This document shows positions 1 through 9,098 of a stretch of 41,521 nt of DNA, piece after piece. Both the position numbers and the translations under genes were made by a program. Position 1 is the first letter of the stretch; each line of letters begins with the position of its first letter. Location of the stretch: NCBI RefSeq assembly GCF_003458415.1, contig NZ_QRUF01000018.1, positions 1 to 41,521 on the forward strand. Direction: 5' to 3'. The DNA comes from Collinsella sp. AF25-2LB. Lineage in GTDB: Bacteria > Actinomycetota > Coriobacteriia > Coriobacteriales > Coriobacteriaceae. The notes below the pieces were generated by a model. It did not search any database. It worked only from the letters and a program-made list of their open reading frames with translations, and was not told the DNA's origin.

Positions 1-118
1 GCCGCTTATTAGCCCGTCCAAGAATTGGGGCGCAGTTCAAAGTGCGCAGCGGGGGTTTCTTGCATGTCCGAGGACGTTCTGAAAAGTAACACCAGGGCGG
101 GCCCGGACAAACAACCGA

Positions 119-1147
119 CTACAGGTCGATGTGCGATTCCTTGATCGGGAACGGCTCCGCGAAGTGGCACGCGCAGCAGTGGCCCGGTGCGACTTCCTTA
201 AACTCGGGAAGCTTCTCAGAGCAGATACCCTGAGCGATTGGGCAGCGAGTGTGGAAACGGCAACCGGTCGGCGGATCCAGCGGTGACGGCGGATCGCCGG
301 CGAGGATGATGCGCTTGCGGGTCTTCTGGATATCAGGATCGGGCACCGGCACGGCAGACAGCAGCGACTGCGTGTACGGATGGTGAGGCTCGCTGTAGAG
401 CGTCTTCCAGTCCGAAACCTCGACCATCTTGCCCAGATACATAACGGCAACGCGATCAGAAATGTGCTGCACGACGGAGAGGTCGTGAGCAATGAAGAGA
501 TAAGCAGTACCGAACTTATCCTGAAGCTCCTTCAGCAGGTTCAAAACCTGGGCCTGAATGGAAACGTCAAGTGCAGAGACAGGCTCGTCGCAGATGATCA
601 GCTTGGGCTTCAGAGCGAACGCGCGGGCAATGCCGACACGCTGACGCTGACCGCCGGAGAACTCGTGCGGATAGCGGTTGATGTGCTCGGGGTTCAGACC
701 GACGACGTCCAGCAGCTCGCGGACACGCTCAATACGCTCCTCCTTGGTGCCCACGCCGTGAATGGTCATGGGCTCGGAGACGATCTCGCCAATGGTCATA
801 CGAGGGTTCAGCGAAGCATAGGGATCCTGGAAGATAAACTGCATCTCGCGACGCATGTCCTTGATCTCATGCTTGCTCATCTCGGCAACATCTTTGCCCT
901 GGAAGAACACCTTACCGGCGGTCGGCTTGGTCAAGCGCATGATGGTGCGACCCGTCGTGGACTTACCGCAACCAGACTCACCAACCAGACCAAAGGTCTC
1001 GCCAGGATAAATCTCAAAAGAGATGTCATTTACAGCAGAGACGACACGCTTGGAGAAGCGCTTGGCGAACATACCGGACTCAGCGGGAAACTCCTTAGAG
1101 AGGTGCTCGACCTTCAGGAGCGGAGTGCGCTCGTTGGTATCTGCCAT
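119..1147 (-). CDS. Oligopeptide/dipeptide ABC transporter ATP-binding protein (OppF/DppF family)
   Basis: This is one of two cytoplasmic ATPases that power the peptide importer encoded at 119-6061. The 342-residue protein has a Walker A motif GESGCGKST at residues 56-64, a signature FSGGQ at 163-167 and Walker B LIICDE at 183-188. The C-terminal extension typical of peptide-importer ATPases is present, with cysteines at 296, 302, 309 and 324-327 that in this family can hold an iron-sulfur cluster. The ATG start overlaps the stop of the upstream ATPase by one base (TAATG), which implies translational coupling, and this is the last gene of the operon. Substrate class follows from family only; Opp versus Dpp cannot be separated from sequence here. 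No clear terminator is visible in the 118 bases that follow to the window edge. Confidence 0.93.
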   Translation of the reverse strand: MADTNERTPLLKVEHLSKEFPAESGMFAKRFSKRVVSAVNDISFEIYPGETFGLVGESGCGKSTTGRTIMRLTKPTAGKVFFQGKDVAEMSKHEIKDMRREMQFIFQDPYASLNPRMTIGEIVSEPMTIHGVGTKEERIERVRELLDVVGLNPEHINRYPHEFSGGQRQRVGIARAFALKPKLIICDEPVSALDVSIQAQVLNLLKELQDKFGTAYLFIAHDLSVVQHISDRVAVMYLGKMVEVSDWKTLYSEPHHPYTQSLLSAVPVPDPDIQKTRKRIILAGDPPSPLDPPTGCRFHTRCPIAQGICSEKLPEFKEVAPGHCCACHFAEPFPIKESHIDL

Positions 1148-2238
1148 TACGCCTCGCCTCCCTTCTTGGAATCCTTGCGCGTACGGGACGTCTCAGGAGC
1201 GTTCTTGAGGAACTCGGGGTCACCGGAGTAGTGGCACGCAGAGTAATGACCAGACTCGGTGACAACGCGCTCGGGGCGCTGCTTGCGGCACTTGTCCGTC
1301 GCATAGGGGCAGCGAGGAGAGAAGACGCAGCCCTCAGGCAGGTTCATGAGCGAAGGCGGGTTGCCGTGAATCGGCGTAAGAGGCTTCTTCTCTTCGATGG
1401 CCTGCTCCGGGATGGAGCGGATAAGGCCCCAGGTGTAGGGGTGGCGGCTCTCGTAGAAGATTTCCTCAGCAGTACCGAACTCGACGGGACGGCCGGCGTA
1501 CATAACCATGATCTTGTCAGCCATATCGGCGACAACGCCCAGGTCATGGGTGATCATGATGATGGCGTTGCCGTTCTTCTCCTGCATTTCCTGCATAAGC
1601 TCAATAATCTGAGCCTGAATGGTAACGTCCAAGGCAGTCGTGGGCTCGTCGGCAATCAGAATATCGGGGTCGCAGGCAAGAGCCATAGCGATCATGACGC
1701 GCTGACGCATACCGCCAGAGAACTGGTGCGGATACTCATTGACGCGCTTCTCGGGCTCGGGAATGCCAACGAGGTCCAAAAGCTCGGTGGCGCGCTTGAG
1801 CGCCTCCTGCTTGGAGTAGCCACGGTGCAGACGAAGACCCTCGCCTACCTGCTTGCCGATCTTATAGACCGGGTTCAAGGAGGTCATAGGATCCTGGAAG
1901 ATCATCGCGATATCGTTACCGCGAATGTGCTGCATCTCTTCCTCGGTCATCTCGAGGATAGAACGACCGCGATAGCGAACGTCGCCACCCTCAATCTTTC
2001 CCGGAGGCATCGAGATAAGGCCCATGATGGTCATGGCGGTCACGGACTTACCGGAGCCGGACTCACCGACGACACCCAGGGTCTCGCCGCGATCGAGCGT
2101 GTAGGACACACCGTCGACAGCGCGAACGACGCCGTCCTCGGTATGGAAATACATCTTAAGGTCATCGACCTCGAGCAGATGCTGGCCCTCGGGAACCGGC
2201 TGGTCCTTCAGGTCCACATAGTTCTTGTTCTTCTTCAT
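1147..2238 (-). CDS. Oligopeptide/dipeptide ABC transporter ATP-binding protein (OppD/DppD family)
   Basis: Second ATPase of the first peptide importer, expected to pair with the 119-1147 product on the inner face of the membrane. The 363-residue protein has Walker A GESGSGKSV at about residues 58-66, a signature of the FSGGMRQR type, Walker B DILIADEP, and a complete cysteine-bearing C-terminal extension (GCVFSPRCPYA and a later HYSACH). It starts with MKKNKNY, two bases after the stop of the permease gene, and its stop shares one base with the next start. Full length, with no missing catalytic residue seen. The exact peptide specificity is not readable. Confidence 0.93.
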   Translation of the reverse strand: MKKNKNYVDLKDQPVPEGQHLLEVDDLKMYFHTEDGVVRAVDGVSYTLDRGETLGVVGESGSGKSVTAMTIMGLISMPPGKIEGGDVRYRGRSILEMTEEEMQHIRGNDIAMIFQDPMTSLNPVYKIGKQVGEGLRLHRGYSKQEALKRATELLDLVGIPEPEKRVNEYPHQFSGGMRQRVMIAMALACDPDILIADEPTTALDVTIQAQIIELMQEMQEKNGNAIIMITHDLGVVADMADKIMVMYAGRPVEFGTAEEIFYESRHPYTWGLIRSIPEQAIEEKKPLTPIHGNPPSLMNLPEGCVFSPRCPYATDKCRKQRPERVVTESGHYSACHYSGDPEFLKNAPETSRTRKDSKKGGEA

Positions 2239-2240
2239 CC

Positions 2241-3176
2241 TTATGCGTCCTTCATCTTGACGTCGAGGGCGTCGCGCAAACCGTCACCCAGCAGGGTGAA
2301 GGCGAGCACCGTCGAGAGAATTGCCAGACCGGGCATGATCATCATCCAGGGAGCAGTCAGCAGATACTGCTGACCGTCCTGAATCATGGAGCCCCACGAA
2401 GGCGTAGGCGGAATAACGCCCATGCCGAGGAAGGACAGAGCAGACTCGGTCAGGATGGCGCCACCAATGTTCATGGTCGCGTAGACCACGATGGAGGCGA
2501 CGGAGTTCGGGAAGATGTGACGCACGACGATACGAGCATCAGATGCACCCATCGCGCGCGCAGCATCAACATAGTCGTTTTCCTTGACGGTCAAGATCGC
2601 AGAGCGGAAGACGCGCGCAATCGAAGGCCAGCCGAGAATACCGATGGCGATAAAGACGTTCTGAAGACCGCGGCCGATAACGGCGATCATGGCGACAACG
2701 AACAGCACGTACGGGAACGCCAGGAAGATGTCCGCACAGCGCATGATGATCGTATCCCAGATGCCGCCGTAGAAACCGGCCAGAGCACCCATGACCAGAC
2801 CGATCAGCGTGGAAATCGCGGTGGCCATAATTCCGACAGACAGCGAAACGCGCGCACCGTAGATAACGCGGACGAGAATGTCGCGACCAAGGGCGTCGGT
2901 GCCAAACGGGTGCTCTGCACACGGAGCCAACAGCGACGTCTCGGCCATGGTGGTCGAGTCGGAAGCCGTCGGCGAACCGAGCCAGGGCTTAGCCCACAGA
3001 TCTGCGGTCAGGGCAACCAAAACGACGATGATGATCCAGCAGACACCGATAACGGCGAGCTTGTTCTTGCGAAGACGCTTAAAAGCGTCGCCCCACAGCG
3101 TGCGGGACTTGGCGGGAGCAGATGCGGCCTTGGTGGCGGTAGCCTGCTCCTGAGACTGAGAATCAGTTTCCTGCAT
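2241..3176 (-). CDS. Oligopeptide/dipeptide ABC transporter permease (OppC/DppC family)
   Basis: Inner-membrane permease subunit. The 311-residue protein has a cytosolic N-terminal tail rich in Q, A and S, then a first membrane helix at about residues 41-60, an extracytoplasmic segment containing the FGTDALGRDI motif usual for OppC/DppC proteins, and further helices. The EAA loop that docks onto the ATPases lies at about 201-224 (DYVDAARAMGAS). The ATG has a GGGAGG ribosome site about nine bases upstream. The gene follows the OppB-like gene by 14 bases and is followed after two bases by the OppD-like ATPase, so all are one transcription unit. Confidence 0.93.
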   Translation of the reverse strand: MQETDSQSQEQATATKAASAPAKSRTLWGDAFKRLRKNKLAVIGVCWIIIVVLVALTADLWAKPWLGSPTASDSTTMAETSLLAPCAEHPFGTDALGRDILVRVIYGARVSLSVGIMATAISTLIGLVMGALAGFYGGIWDTIIMRCADIFLAFPYVLFVVAMIAVIGRGLQNVFIAIGILGWPSIARVFRSAILTVKENDYVDAARAMGASDARIVVRHIFPNSVASIVVYATMNIGGAILTESALSFLGMGVIPPTPSWGSMIQDGQQYLLTAPWMMIMPGLAILSTVLAFTLLGDGLRDALDVKMKDA

Positions 3177-3190
3177 GAGACGTACCTCCC

Positions 3191-4228
3191 TTAGGCCTTA
3201 TCCGACGGACCGCCAAGGCGGATGCGCGGGTCGAGGAATGCATAGCTAATGTCGACGAGCAGGTTGATCACCATGACGACGACAACGATGAGCGTAACGC
3301 CGCCCATAACGATGGGCCAGTCACGCATGCTAATGGCGCGATAGACCTCATAGCCGATACCGGGCCAGTTAAAGACCGTCTCGGTCAGGATGGCGCCCGA
3401 AAGCATGCCACCAAAGTCGACACCAATATAGGTAACGACGGGGATGAGTGCATTCTTAAGCGCATGCTTGACGATGATCGCGCGATTGGAGAGACCCTTG
3501 GCCTTTGCCGTACGGATGTAATCCTGGTTCATGACGTCAAGCAGCTGCGAGCGCATAATGCGGGCGGCATAAGCGGTCGAAACCGAAGCCAGCGTAATGG
3601 TCGGAAGCACATAGTGCATCCAATCCTGATACTGAGAGCTGGAACCGCCGGCACCCGAGATCGGCATGGAGATTGCACCGCCCGTAGCGTCCTTGAGGAT
3701 GACGCCAAAGAACAGCTGCAGCAACATACCGAGCCAGAAGGCCGGGACCGCAACGAGGATCGACGTGGTGAGCGTTACCAAAATATCCCAGAAGGAATAA
3801 CGCTTTACCGCCGAAATGATACCCGCACCGATACCCATAATTGCCTCGAGCACGATGGCGCACGCGGCAAGTTTGACCGTATACGGATACTTCTGGGCAA
3901 AGATTTCCGTAACCGGCAGCTTGCGCTGATACGAATTGCCCAGATCGCCATGAAGCAGGCCGTTCATGTAATACAAGTAACGGTCCACGAGCGACGTTTG
4001 AACGGGGTCGCCGTTCTCGTCAAGGATCGCGTTGCCGTCCTCGTCCGACTGGACCAGGTGATAGCGGACGCGAAGCTGAAGCTCCACCTCGGGGGACAGA
4101 GCCTTGTCTCCACCGATCAGCTTGATCGGATCTCCCGGCACGATATTCTGAAGGGCGAACAGAATCAGCGTAACGCCCAAAAATACCGGGATGAACTGAA
4201 GCACACGTTTAACGATGTACTTACCCAT
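3191..4228 (-). CDS. Oligopeptide/dipeptide ABC transporter permease (OppB/DppB family)
   Basis: Inner-membrane permease that would form the heterodimeric channel with the 2241-3176 product. The 345-residue protein begins MGKYIVKRVLQ, with a first helix at about residues 10-30 followed by the NIVPGDP motif typical of OppB/DppB. The EAA docking loop DYIRTAKAKGLS lies near residue 245. The extracytoplasmic segment after helix 1 is longer than in the shortest family members (about residues 40-100). A GGGGAG ribosome site precedes the ATG. It is separated from the lipoprotein gene upstream by 156 bases holding a strong hairpin, which may set a lower level of permease relative to binding protein. 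Confidence 0.93.
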   Translation of the reverse strand: MGKYIVKRVLQFIPVFLGVTLILFALQNIVPGDPIKLIGGDKALSPEVELQLRVRYHLVQSDEDGNAILDENGDPVQTSLVDRYLYYMNGLLHGDLGNSYQRKLPVTEIFAQKYPYTVKLAACAIVLEAIMGIGAGIISAVKRYSFWDILVTLTTSILVAVPAFWLGMLLQLFFGVILKDATGGAISMPISGAGGSSSQYQDWMHYVLPTITLASVSTAYAARIMRSQLLDVMNQDYIRTAKAKGLSNRAIIVKHALKNALIPVVTYIGVDFGGMLSGAILTETVFNWPGIGYEVYRAISMRDWPIVMGGVTLIVVVVMVINLLVDISYAFLDPRIRLGGPSDKA

Positions 4229-4259
4229 ACCACTCCCCTATCTAGGGATTAACCTAAAT

Positions 4260-4287
4260 GGGATGCCGATCGCCAGACCGGCATCCC
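4260..4287 (-). terminator. Intercistronic hairpin between binding-protein and permease genes
   Basis: Perfect 9-bp inverted repeat GGGATGCCG (4260-4268) and CGGCATCCC (4279-4287) with a 10-base loop. On the minus strand it lies after the lipoprotein gene and before the permease gene and is followed only by ATTTAGGTT, so a full stop is unlikely. A partial terminator or 3'-end-stabilising hairpin that raises the binding protein over the membrane subunits is the likely role. Confidence 0.6.
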
Positions 4288-4384
4288 AAAATTACCATCA
4301 GCCAGTTTACCCCAGGTTAGGGAGAACTGTATGTTTCCCATGAGGTCTACGTAAATACTTGACCCTCACGGAAGCTGCAAACTC

Positions 4385-6061
4385 TTAGGCGAGCTCAGCG
4401 GTGCCCAGCTCGGCGTGCTTCTGCGGATCGACATAGAGGTGCTTGATGCGATCGGAGCCGACGATGGTGTGCGTGTAGAACATCACCGGGATGACCGGGC
4501 AGTCGGCAGCGACCATTGCATCGGCCTCCTGCATCTTAGCGACGCGCTCCTCGTCGTCAACAATAGTACGAGCCTCGTCGACCTTGGCGTCGAACTCGGG
4601 GTTGTTGTAACCGGAGCGGTTGTCGCCACCGAGGGAATCAGAGTGGAACAGCGGATACAGGAAGTTGTCCATAATCGGGTAGTCGGCAATCCAACCCAGA
4701 CGACCGAACTGATAGTTAAAGTTCTGGTACTGCTCGAGCAAGGCAGACCACTCAGGGGTATCGGAGACAGCGGTAACGCCAACCTTGGCGAGGTCACCGA
4801 TGATGGACTCCATGATCTCCTTGTGACCGCCGTCCTGGTTGTAGGAAAGGGTCACGCTAATGCCACGATCCCCGTTAGCGCCAGCGGGAGCAACCTTGTC
4901 GAGGTACTCGTTAGCCTTGTCGACATCGTAGGCGCAGAACTCCCATGCGCCCTCCTTGTAGCCATCGATGCCCGGAGGAACAATGCCGTCGGCAGGGGTA
5001 CGGGTACCCTTGAAGATGGTCTTGCAGATGGCCTCACGGTTGATGGCCAGGGAGATGCCCCTACGCAGGTCGGCGTTGTTGAACGGCTCGGCCGTGGTGT
5101 TGCAGGTCAGATAGTACGTGGAAGGCTCGGCGCCGAGCAGCATGCGCTCGCCGTCACCCATGGTGTAGCCGTCCTTGGACACGCCGCGATCCTTCTTGGC
5201 GGCATCGATCTGAGCAACGGGAACGTCGCAGACATCGAGGTTACCGGCCTGGAACTCCTTGTAAGCAGTCTCCATGTCCTTGATGACCTGGAAGTGGATG
5301 CCATCGATCTTGGCCTTGTCGCCATAGTAATCGTCGAACTTCTTGAGGTTGATCTCCTGACCATCCTCCCACTTGCCGTCCATCATGAACGGGCCGTTAC
5401 CGACCGGTGCAAGATAGAAGCTCTTGACATCGGACTCGGCGCACTCGGGAACCGGGGCCAGAGCCGGGTGAGAGGCGACGAAGGGGAAGTCGGCGTAAGC
5501 GGAAGACAGCTTGACGACGAGGGTCTCATCGTCGGGGCAAGTAACACCGCTGAGCTCGGTAGCGTTACCGGCAAGCAGGTCGTCATAGCCCTCGACCATA
5601 GAAAGGTGATAGGAGACCTCGGAAGGGCCGTACTCGGTAGCGATGGCCGACTTGGTGTTGACCAGACGCTCCCAACCGAGCTTGAAGGACTTGGAGGTAA
5701 CGTCGTCACCGTTGTGGAACTTGGCCTTCTTGATCTTGAAGGTGAACTCGGTGGCGTCGTCGTTGGCCTCAAAGGACTCGCAAGCCAGCGGAACGATCTC
5801 GCCCTTCTCGGCGTCATAAGAGGTCAGAGCATCAAAGAGCTGGTACTCGACCTGAGTGCCCTGGTCCTCCTGGACGTTATAGGGGTCGATGCAGACCGGG
5901 TTGTTGATGTAGAAGTTCAGCGTCGAACCGGACTCAGAACCGGAAGCGTCGCCGCCCTTCTTGCCGCATGCGGCAAGAAAAGCCATGGAGCTCGCAGCAA
6001 GGGTACCGCCGACAAAGGCGCGACGACCCATAACGGGCTGGTGGAACATAGAATCAGCCAT
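4385..6061 (-). CDS. Peptide ABC transporter substrate-binding lipoprotein (SBP family 5)
   Basis: Extracytoplasmic peptide-binding lipoprotein (OppA/DppA type) and first gene of the importer operon. The ATG at 6061 is chosen because AAGGAGG sits directly upstream; an in-frame ATG at 6208 would add 49 residues that mask the signal peptide. The 558-residue product has a twin-arginine motif GRRAFVGG (Arg13-Arg14), a hydrophobic stretch and a lipobox FLAAC with lipidated Cys32. A Gly/Ser/Asp-rich linker and a full SBP_bac_5 domain follow, with regions such as GDDVTSKSFKLGWERL and NNADLRRGISLAINREA that are characteristic of the family. Export by Tat followed by lipidation is inferred from the signal. 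Ligand cannot be told beyond peptide-like. Confidence 0.93.
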   Translation of the reverse strand: MADSMFHQPVMGRRAFVGGTLAASSMAFLAACGKKGGDASGSESGSTLNFYINNPVCIDPYNVQEDQGTQVEYQLFDALTSYDAEKGEIVPLACESFEANDDATEFTFKIKKAKFHNGDDVTSKSFKLGWERLVNTKSAIATEYGPSEVSYHLSMVEGYDDLLAGNATELSGVTCPDDETLVVKLSSAYADFPFVASHPALAPVPECAESDVKSFYLAPVGNGPFMMDGKWEDGQEINLKKFDDYYGDKAKIDGIHFQVIKDMETAYKEFQAGNLDVCDVPVAQIDAAKKDRGVSKDGYTMGDGERMLLGAEPSTYYLTCNTTAEPFNNADLRRGISLAINREAICKTIFKGTRTPADGIVPPGIDGYKEGAWEFCAYDVDKANEYLDKVAPAGANGDRGISVTLSYNQDGGHKEIMESIIGDLAKVGVTAVSDTPEWSALLEQYQNFNYQFGRLGWIADYPIMDNFLYPLFHSDSLGGDNRSGYNNPEFDAKVDEARTIVDDEERVAKMQEADAMVAADCPVIPVMFYTHTIVGSDRIKHLYVDPQKHAELGTAELA

Positions 6062-6139
6062 GCCATCCTCCTTATGAGATAGGACAAAGTAAGTTCGGTC
6101 GGGCAACGTCAAGACAGCCCAATCGAACCATTCAAACGC

Positions 6140-6186
6140 GGTCCGCCGTTTTGGCTGGTTATACAAAGCGGACCAACGTATTGCAA
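6140..6186 (-). promoter_or_regulatory. Promoter and possible operator of the peptide importer operon
   Basis: On the minus strand a -35 box TTGCAA (6181-6186) is followed after exactly 17 bases by a -10 box TATAAC (6158-6163), about 100 bases upstream of the lipoprotein ATG. An inverted repeat GGTCCGC (6140-6146) and GCGGACC (6168-6174), 21 bases apart, brackets the -10 box. It would be well placed for a repressor, though no such protein is known from this window. Confidence 0.6.
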
Positions 6187-6300
6187 TACAGTAGCGCATT
6201 TTATGCACGATTTGGGGCTAATTCCGGTTAACGGTCGAGATTTTCTTTAGTTGGGCGAAGTATATGAGGATATTTTGACTCTGTTACAAATATGTAAACA

Positions 6301-6330
6301 AAAAGGGTCCCGCACTTGCGGGACCCTTTT
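6301..6330 (-). terminator. Rho-independent terminator of secG
   Basis: Perfect 13-bp stem AAAAGGGTCCCGC (6301-6313) and GCGGGACCCTTTT (6318-6330) with a 4-base loop. On the minus strand it follows secG and runs into TTTTTGTTTAC, a classic U-tract. The symmetric A/T flanks mean it could also work in the other direction. Confidence 0.85.
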
Positions 6331-6352
6331 CAAGTATTTATGCGGTTCGTGA

Positions 6353-6607
6353 TTAGTAGCCCACGATGCCCTGCGGGAAGAAGAACATGCACAGCACGAC
6401 GCACACGGCAAACACGACAGCCATGATGACGGTCAGGCGGTCAAGGTTCTGCTCCATAACGCCCGTGGCAGAGCTGGAGTTATACAGCGAGCTGGCAATC
6501 ATATCCGAAACGCCGGTACCCTTACCGGAATGCATCAGGACGAGAATCGTCAGCGCCACGGCAGAAACAGCCCAAACGACAAACAGAAGAATCTGGAACG
6601 GACCCAT
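6353..6607 (-). CDS. secG: Preprotein translocase subunit SecG
   Basis: Small accessory subunit of the SecYEG channel. The 84-residue protein has the expected two membrane helices (about residues 4-24 and 57-77) joined by a loop with GKGTGVSDM and the SSSATGVMEQNLDRLT segment typical of SecG. It starts at an ATG with AAGGAG just upstream. The position after the glycolytic genes is the usual actinobacterial one (tpi then secG), here with gpmI inserted between them. A terminator of gpmI lies upstream at 6715-6746, so secG either has its own promoter, not clearly visible, or is served by read-through. Confidence 0.93.
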   Translation of the reverse strand: MGPFQILLFVVWAVSAVALTILVLMHSGKGTGVSDMIASSLYNSSSATGVMEQNLDRLTVIMAVVFAVCVVLCMFFFPQGIVGY

Positions 6608-6714
6608 AGATAAGCTCCTTAATAGAACAGTTCAAACTCCAGTACTGTACCACAATCCCCCGCTCTCCCCTACCTGCCACTCAAGGACGGGGTGGAAATG
6701 GCAGAAATACCAAA

Positions 6715-6746
6715 AAGGGGGTTGTCCGGTTGTGGACAACCCCCTT
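6715..6746 (-). terminator. Rho-independent terminator of gpmI
   Basis: Perfect 13-bp stem AAGGGGGTTGTCC (6715-6727) and GGACAACCCCCTT (6734-6746), loop of 6 bases. On the minus strand it begins 25 bases after the gpmI stop and continues into TTTTTGG. Confidence 0.85.
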
Positions 6747-6771
6747 GCTAGAAAACGGTATTTGTTTTCTA

Positions 6772-8325
6772 TTAGGCCTCGGTAGCGAGCACGCGGCCCG
6801 TCATCTCGGCGGAAGGCTCAATACCAGCCATGGTGAGCATGGTCGGAGCGATATCGGAAAGACGGCCGTCCTCGATACCGGTGAGCTTGGCCTTCTCATC
6901 AACGATGATGAACGGCACGCGGTTGGTGGTGTGAGCCGTAAACGGATGCTTGGAGCCGTCGGAAGCAACGTCAAACATGTGATCGGCGTTGCCGTGGTCG
7001 GCGGTAATCAGTGCAAAGCCGCCCTTGGCGAGAATCGCCGGGACAACCTTGGACAGGGCATCGTCAACAGCCTCAACGGCCTTAACGGCAGCGTCGAAGA
7101 CACCGGTGTGACCAACCATGTCGCAGTTCGCGAAGTTCACGATGTAGAAATCAGCGCGATCCTCGTTGATGGCGGCGACGAGCTTCTCGGTAACCTCGGG
7201 AGCGCTCATCTCGGGCTGCAGATCGTAGGTAGCAACCTTGGGGGAAGCGACGAGCACGCGCTCCTCGCCCTCCTTGGGCTCCTCGATGCCACCGTTGAGG
7301 AAGAACGTCACGTGGGCGTACTTCTCGGTCTCGGCAGTGTGCAGCTGCTTCAGGCCATTGGCGGCGATAACGTCGGCCAGGACGTTCTCGGGGAACGTCT
7401 TGGGGAAGGCGACCTCGACGTCAAACGTCGGATCATACTCGGTCATCGTCACAAAGTGCGAAAGCTTGATCTGCTCGCGCTCAAAGCCGTCGAACTCCTT
7501 GTCCGTGAACACGCGGGTCATCTGACGAGCGCGGTCGGGACGGAAGTTGAAGAAGATGGCCGCGTCGCCCTCGTGAATGCCCTCGTTGTGGGCAGCGAAG
7601 GGCTCGACGAACTCGTCGCCGCGCGGGTCCTTCTCGTAGTAGGCCTTGATACCGGCAACGGGGTCGGTATCAGCATCGGACGCGTTGACCATGACGTCGT
7701 AGGCGCGCTGGATGCGCTCCCAACGATTATCGCGGTCCATGGCCCAATAACGGCCCGAGACGGTGGCAACGCGAGCGTCGCAACCGGTCTCCTCGGAGAT
7801 CTTAGCCAGGAAGGCGCAGAACTCACTCATGTAACCGGCACCGGACTGCGGGTCAACGTCGCGACCATCCATGAAGGCGTGGACGCGAACGGTCTTGACA
7901 CCGTGCTCGGCAGCCATCTTGACCAGAGCCTCGACGTGGTTCATGTGAGAATGAACACCGCCAGGGCTCATAAGGCCCATGAGGTGGAGAGTCTTACCGT
8001 CAGCCTTGACATCGTCCATAGCCTTGACGAAAACCTCGTTCTTGGCGATGGAGCCGTCCTTGATGGCATTGTTGATGCGCGAAAGCTCCTGGAACACGAT
8101 GCGGCCGGCACCGATGTTGAGGTGACCCACCTCGGAGTTACCCATCTGGCCGTCGGGAAGGCCCACGTCCTCGCCCGAAGCACCGAGCGTGGTGTGGGGG
8201 TACTTCTCGTACAGGCCATCAAGGAAGGGCGTCTTGGCAGCGGCGACGGCGTTCTCGCCATCGGCCGGAGCAAGGCCGCAGCCGTCCATGATAATCAGGA
8301 GTGCAGGAAGATGACGTTGTGCCAT
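6772..8325 (-). CDS. gpmI: 2,3-bisphosphoglycerate-independent phosphoglycerate mutase
   Basis: Converts 3-phosphoglycerate to 2-phosphoglycerate in glycolysis using two divalent metal ions, commonly Mn2+, and a phosphoserine intermediate. The 517-residue protein shows the alkaline-phosphatase-type metal site: MDGCG with Asp14, and the nucleophile Ser64 in QMGNSEVGH. Also seen are the TADHGNAD metal motif near residue 435 and the MDRDNRWERI and FNFRPDRARQ motifs of the iPGM domain. Length fits the family. The start lies five bases after the tpiA stop, so the two are co-transcribed. Placing gpmI inside the pgk-tpi-secG string gives one operon for lower glycolysis. Confidence 0.95.
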   Translation of the reverse strand: MAQRHLPALLIIMDGCGLAPADGENAVAAAKTPFLDGLYEKYPHTTLGASGEDVGLPDGQMGNSEVGHLNIGAGRIVFQELSRINNAIKDGSIAKNEVFVKAMDDVKADGKTLHLMGLMSPGGVHSHMNHVEALVKMAAEHGVKTVRVHAFMDGRDVDPQSGAGYMSEFCAFLAKISEETGCDARVATVSGRYWAMDRDNRWERIQRAYDVMVNASDADTDPVAGIKAYYEKDPRGDEFVEPFAAHNEGIHEGDAAIFFNFRPDRARQMTRVFTDKEFDGFEREQIKLSHFVTMTEYDPTFDVEVAFPKTFPENVLADVIAANGLKQLHTAETEKYAHVTFFLNGGIEEPKEGEERVLVASPKVATYDLQPEMSAPEVTEKLVAAINEDRADFYIVNFANCDMVGHTGVFDAAVKAVEAVDDALSKVVPAILAKGGFALITADHGNADHMFDVASDGSKHPFTAHTTNRVPFIIVDEKAKLTGIEDGRLSDIAPTMLTMAGIEPSAEMTGRVLATEA

Positions 8326-8330
8326 ATGTC

Positions 8331-9098
8331 CTACTCGCCTGCCTTGACGACCATAGAGGCGAAGTCGGCAGCCTTGAGCGAAGCGCCGCCCACGAGGGCG
8401 CCGTCAACGTCGGGCTTGGCGACGAGCTCGGCGATGTTACCGGGCTTGGCGGAACCACCGTAGAGAACGCGGATGCCGTTGGCGAGCTCCTCGCCGAACA
8501 TCTCCTTGAGGGTCTCACGGATAGCGCCGCAGACCTCCTGAGCATCCTCGGCGGTAGCGGTCTTGCCGGTGCCGATGGCCCAGATGGGCTCATAGGCGAC
8601 GACGACCTGCTTGGGGCAGGTGATCTCAAGGCCAGCAAGGCCAGCCTTGACCTGGTTCACGACGTGCTCGACATAGGTGCCGGCCTCGCGGACCTCAAGG
8701 GACTCGCCGCAGCAGAAGACGGGAACAAGGCCGGCGGCAACGAGAGCCTTGGCCTTCTTGTTCTGGTCCTCGTCGGTCTCGTGGAAGTAGTCGCGACGCT
8801 CGGAGTGACCGATGATGCAGTAGGTGCAGCCAGCGGACTTGAGCATGTCGCAAGAGGACTCACCCGTGAAGGCACCCTTGGCCTCCCAGTACACGTTCTG
8901 TGCACCGAGGGCGATGGGGGCAGCCTGAATACGGTCATGAACCGTGGTGATGTCGATGGTCGGAGGGCAGACGAGCACCTCGACGCCGGCCGGAACCTCG
9001 GGCAGAGCCTGAGCCAGCTCGTCGGCGAGCTTGGCGGCCTCGGCGACGTCGTTGTTCATCTTCCAGTTACCAGCGATAAGAAGGGTGCGATTAGGCAT
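8331..9098 (-). CDS. tpiA: Triosephosphate isomerase
   Basis: Interconverts dihydroxyacetone phosphate and glyceraldehyde 3-phosphate. The ATG at 9098 (MPNRTLLIAGNWKMN) is chosen because it places the conserved NWKMN with Lys13 at the normal distance from the N-terminus. A longer in-frame start at 9161 lies wholly within pgk coding sequence. The catalytic His is in IIGHSERR and the catalytic Glu in VVAYEPIWAIGTG; the phosphate-binding LYGGSAKPGN is present. The product is 255 residues, normal length. The start overlaps the end of pgk by eight bases (ATGCCTAA), with GGAGG about ten bases upstream inside pgk, so translation is probably coupled. Confidence 0.96.
   Translation of the reverse strand: MPNRTLLIAGNWKMNNDVAEAAKLADELAQALPEVPAGVEVLVCPPTIDITTVHDRIQAAPIALGAQNVYWEAKGAFTGESSCDMLKSAGCTYCIIGHSERRDYFHETDEDQNKKAKALVAAGLVPVFCCGESLEVREAGTYVEHVVNQVKAGLAGLEITCPKQVVVAYEPIWAIGTGKTATAEDAQEVCGAIRETLKEMFGEELANGIRVLYGGSAKPGNIAELVAKPDVDGALVGGASLKAADFASMVVKAGE

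Noticed and set aside
1..118. Terminator or small gene at the left edge
   Set aside because: Only a 5-bp GCGCA/TGCGC pair (30-47) and short GC-rich repeats are seen; none has a stem and U-tract good enough to call.
6062..6208. N-terminal extension of the first binding protein
   Set aside because: It would cover the promoter at 6158-6186 and the AAGGAGG ribosome site, and would bury the lipoprotein signal.
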